NCBI GenBank assembly: GCA_964348275.1
Contig: CAYGBT010000102.1
Location: 1 to 5,380 of the forward strand
Length of the DNA stretch: 5,380 nt
Direction of reading: 5' to 3'
Source: CSP1-5 sp964348275
Lineage (GTDB): Bacteria; Methylomirabilota; Methylomirabilia; Methylomirabilales; CSP1-5
Each line of letters opens with the position of its first letter. The stretch's first letter is position 1. A program made the translations under genes and the position numbers. Of this stretch, positions 4,921-5,380 are shown in pieces. The notes beneath the pieces were generated by a model. That model was given only the letters and a program-made list of their open reading frames with translations, made no database searches and was not told the DNA's origin.

Positions 4921-4976
4921 GATGCGCCGTTAACTGTGCCGGAAGTGGCTAGGAGCTATACCTACCCCGCGTGCAT
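4875..4976 (-). repeat. Dispersed element copy 5 (type B)
   Basis: The conserved domain (4910-4976) reads on the minus strand 'CACTTCCGGCACAGTTAACGG', matching the core of the other copies, with a weaker first hairpin. Its terminator is of the same type as copy 3. Downstream on the minus strand comes the promoter of copy 4, not a gene, so this copy would only terminate or insulate. Confidence 0.55.
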
Positions 4977-5014
4977 CCGTGCGTCTCCTGTGTGGACCTA
5001 AGTATCCCCCCTCA

Positions 5015-5130
5015 ATGGGCCAGAAATCTAAAGAGCGTGGTGCAACCAGCGATGGTTTTCGCGAGCAGGCCTTCAAACGCCTGAGAAGATTACAACTACT
5101 AATCATCTGGAACTCCATATACGTGGTTGT
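5015..5130 (+). CDS. N-terminus of a membrane-anchored protein, partial (cut by N gap)
   Basis: An ATG at 5015 opens a frame reading 'MGQKSKERGATSDGFREQ', then a basic helix, then a hydrophobic segment 'LQLLIIWNSIYVVV' (about 26-39) that runs into the Ns at 5131. A basic cytoplasmic tail followed by a membrane segment is typical of single-pass inner-membrane proteins. No ribosome binding site was seen and the frame is open further upstream, so the start is uncertain. No family can be named from 38 residues. The opposite strand is also open here (4930-5118) but looks less like protein. Confidence 0.45.
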
Positions 5131-5140
5131 NNNNNNNNNN
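5131..5140. other. Assembly gap (10 N)
   Basis: A fixed-length run of ten N marks a scaffold join of unknown true size. Sequence to the right need not be directly adjacent to the left part. Confidence 0.95.
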
Positions 5141-5192
5141 GCAGTCGATTCATGACGCTGGACGCAGAGGCAAGATACTTGATTGAAAACGT

Positions 5193-5280
5193 TGGTGGCT
5201 CCAACGGGATTCGAACGCCCTTACAATCCGCTGAGGGAGCTACTCATTAACGAGTTCGTTGGACTAGTCGCAGCCGAAGC
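5193..5280 (-). pseudogene. tRNA-like 3' end (T-loop, acceptor, CCA) without a normal tRNA body
   Basis: On the minus strand the sequence ends GTTCGAATCCCG, TGGAGCC, A, CCA (3' end at 5193): a standard T-loop, acceptor strand, discriminator and encoded CCA. The T-stem pairs poorly (GGGCG against CCCGT). The expected D and anticodon arms cannot be drawn in the preceding ~60 bases, though GGCTGCG near 5266-5273 could pair with the acceptor strand with one mismatch and a wobble. Options are a broken tRNA, an att-site tRNA fragment, or the 3' end of a tmRNA. The boundary at the 5' side is arbitrary. Confidence 0.35.
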
Positions 5281-5380
5281 CTCGATTCCTGCCTGAGTTA
5301 AGCCAGCCGCTCACGGGGACGGGGGTAGGCTACACAAGGGAGAGGGATCACGGACAGCGTCTTAGGAACGTTCGCCCGGT

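Noticed and set aside
695..4976. CRISPR array
   Set aside because: The repeats are ~110 bp, diverged, separated by genes and irregularly spaced; no short regular spacers.
4930..5118. Minus-strand ORF of 62 residues opposite the partial gene
   Set aside because: It has an Arg/Cys/Ser-rich composition typical of a shadow frame and overlaps repeat copy 5; the plus frame has a credible tail plus membrane segment.

Overview
The window is bacterial DNA, roughly 55% G+C. It is probably a draft or metagenome assembly, because a run of ten N marks a scaffold join near the right end. Three small proteins have Sec signal peptides ending in A-x-A, Shine-Dalgarno sites are clear, and intergenic DNA is rich in repeats. 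This suggests a Gram-negative type; I lean weakly toward an NC10- or Nitrospirota-like organism, but no marker gene here proves it. None of the genes is a housekeeping gene, so this is accessory, repeat-rich sequence.

Layout, left to right. A minus-strand gene for a small exported protein (46-630) and one for a secreted, probably jelly-roll protein (936-1790) each have a copy of the same ~110-bp intergenic element directly upstream. A 385-bp gap (1791-2175) holds the second copy, a promoter candidate and a palindromic site. A weak small ORF (2176-2457) and a clear secreted protein gene (2627-3151) follow on the plus strand, ended by a 14-bp perfect stem-loop. A CPBP-type intramembrane protease gene (3352-3948) is cut short by a tandem 'gacacgaaaggggaca' repeat. 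That repeat abuts a decayed fragment of a tyrosine recombinase (3945-4021). A minus-strand coiled-coil gene (4171-4563) is bracketed by further copies of the element. A fifth copy precedes the start of a plus-strand gene lost in the N gap. After the gap there is a CCA-ended, tRNA-like 3' end with no proper tRNA body.

The most interesting item is the five-copy element. Read on the minus strand it runs: conserved ~67-nt domain, then intrinsic terminator hairpin, then T-tract. Three copies sit between a promoter region and the ribosome binding site of a minus-strand gene (46-630, 936-1790, 4171-4563). This is the architecture of a terminator-controlled leader RNA such as a riboswitch. The conserved part includes GGCACARTCGACGGCGC and a CCGGGG/CCCCGG hairpin, and I cannot match it to a riboswitch class I know. 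Two copies (3 and 5) carry a different, bidirectional hairpin and have no minus-strand gene just downstream, so a dispersed mobile repeat that is partly domesticated is the main alternative. Upstream of copies 2 and 4 an identical 15-bp sequence lies near promoter-like sequence, suggesting that those two genes also share a DNA-binding regulator.
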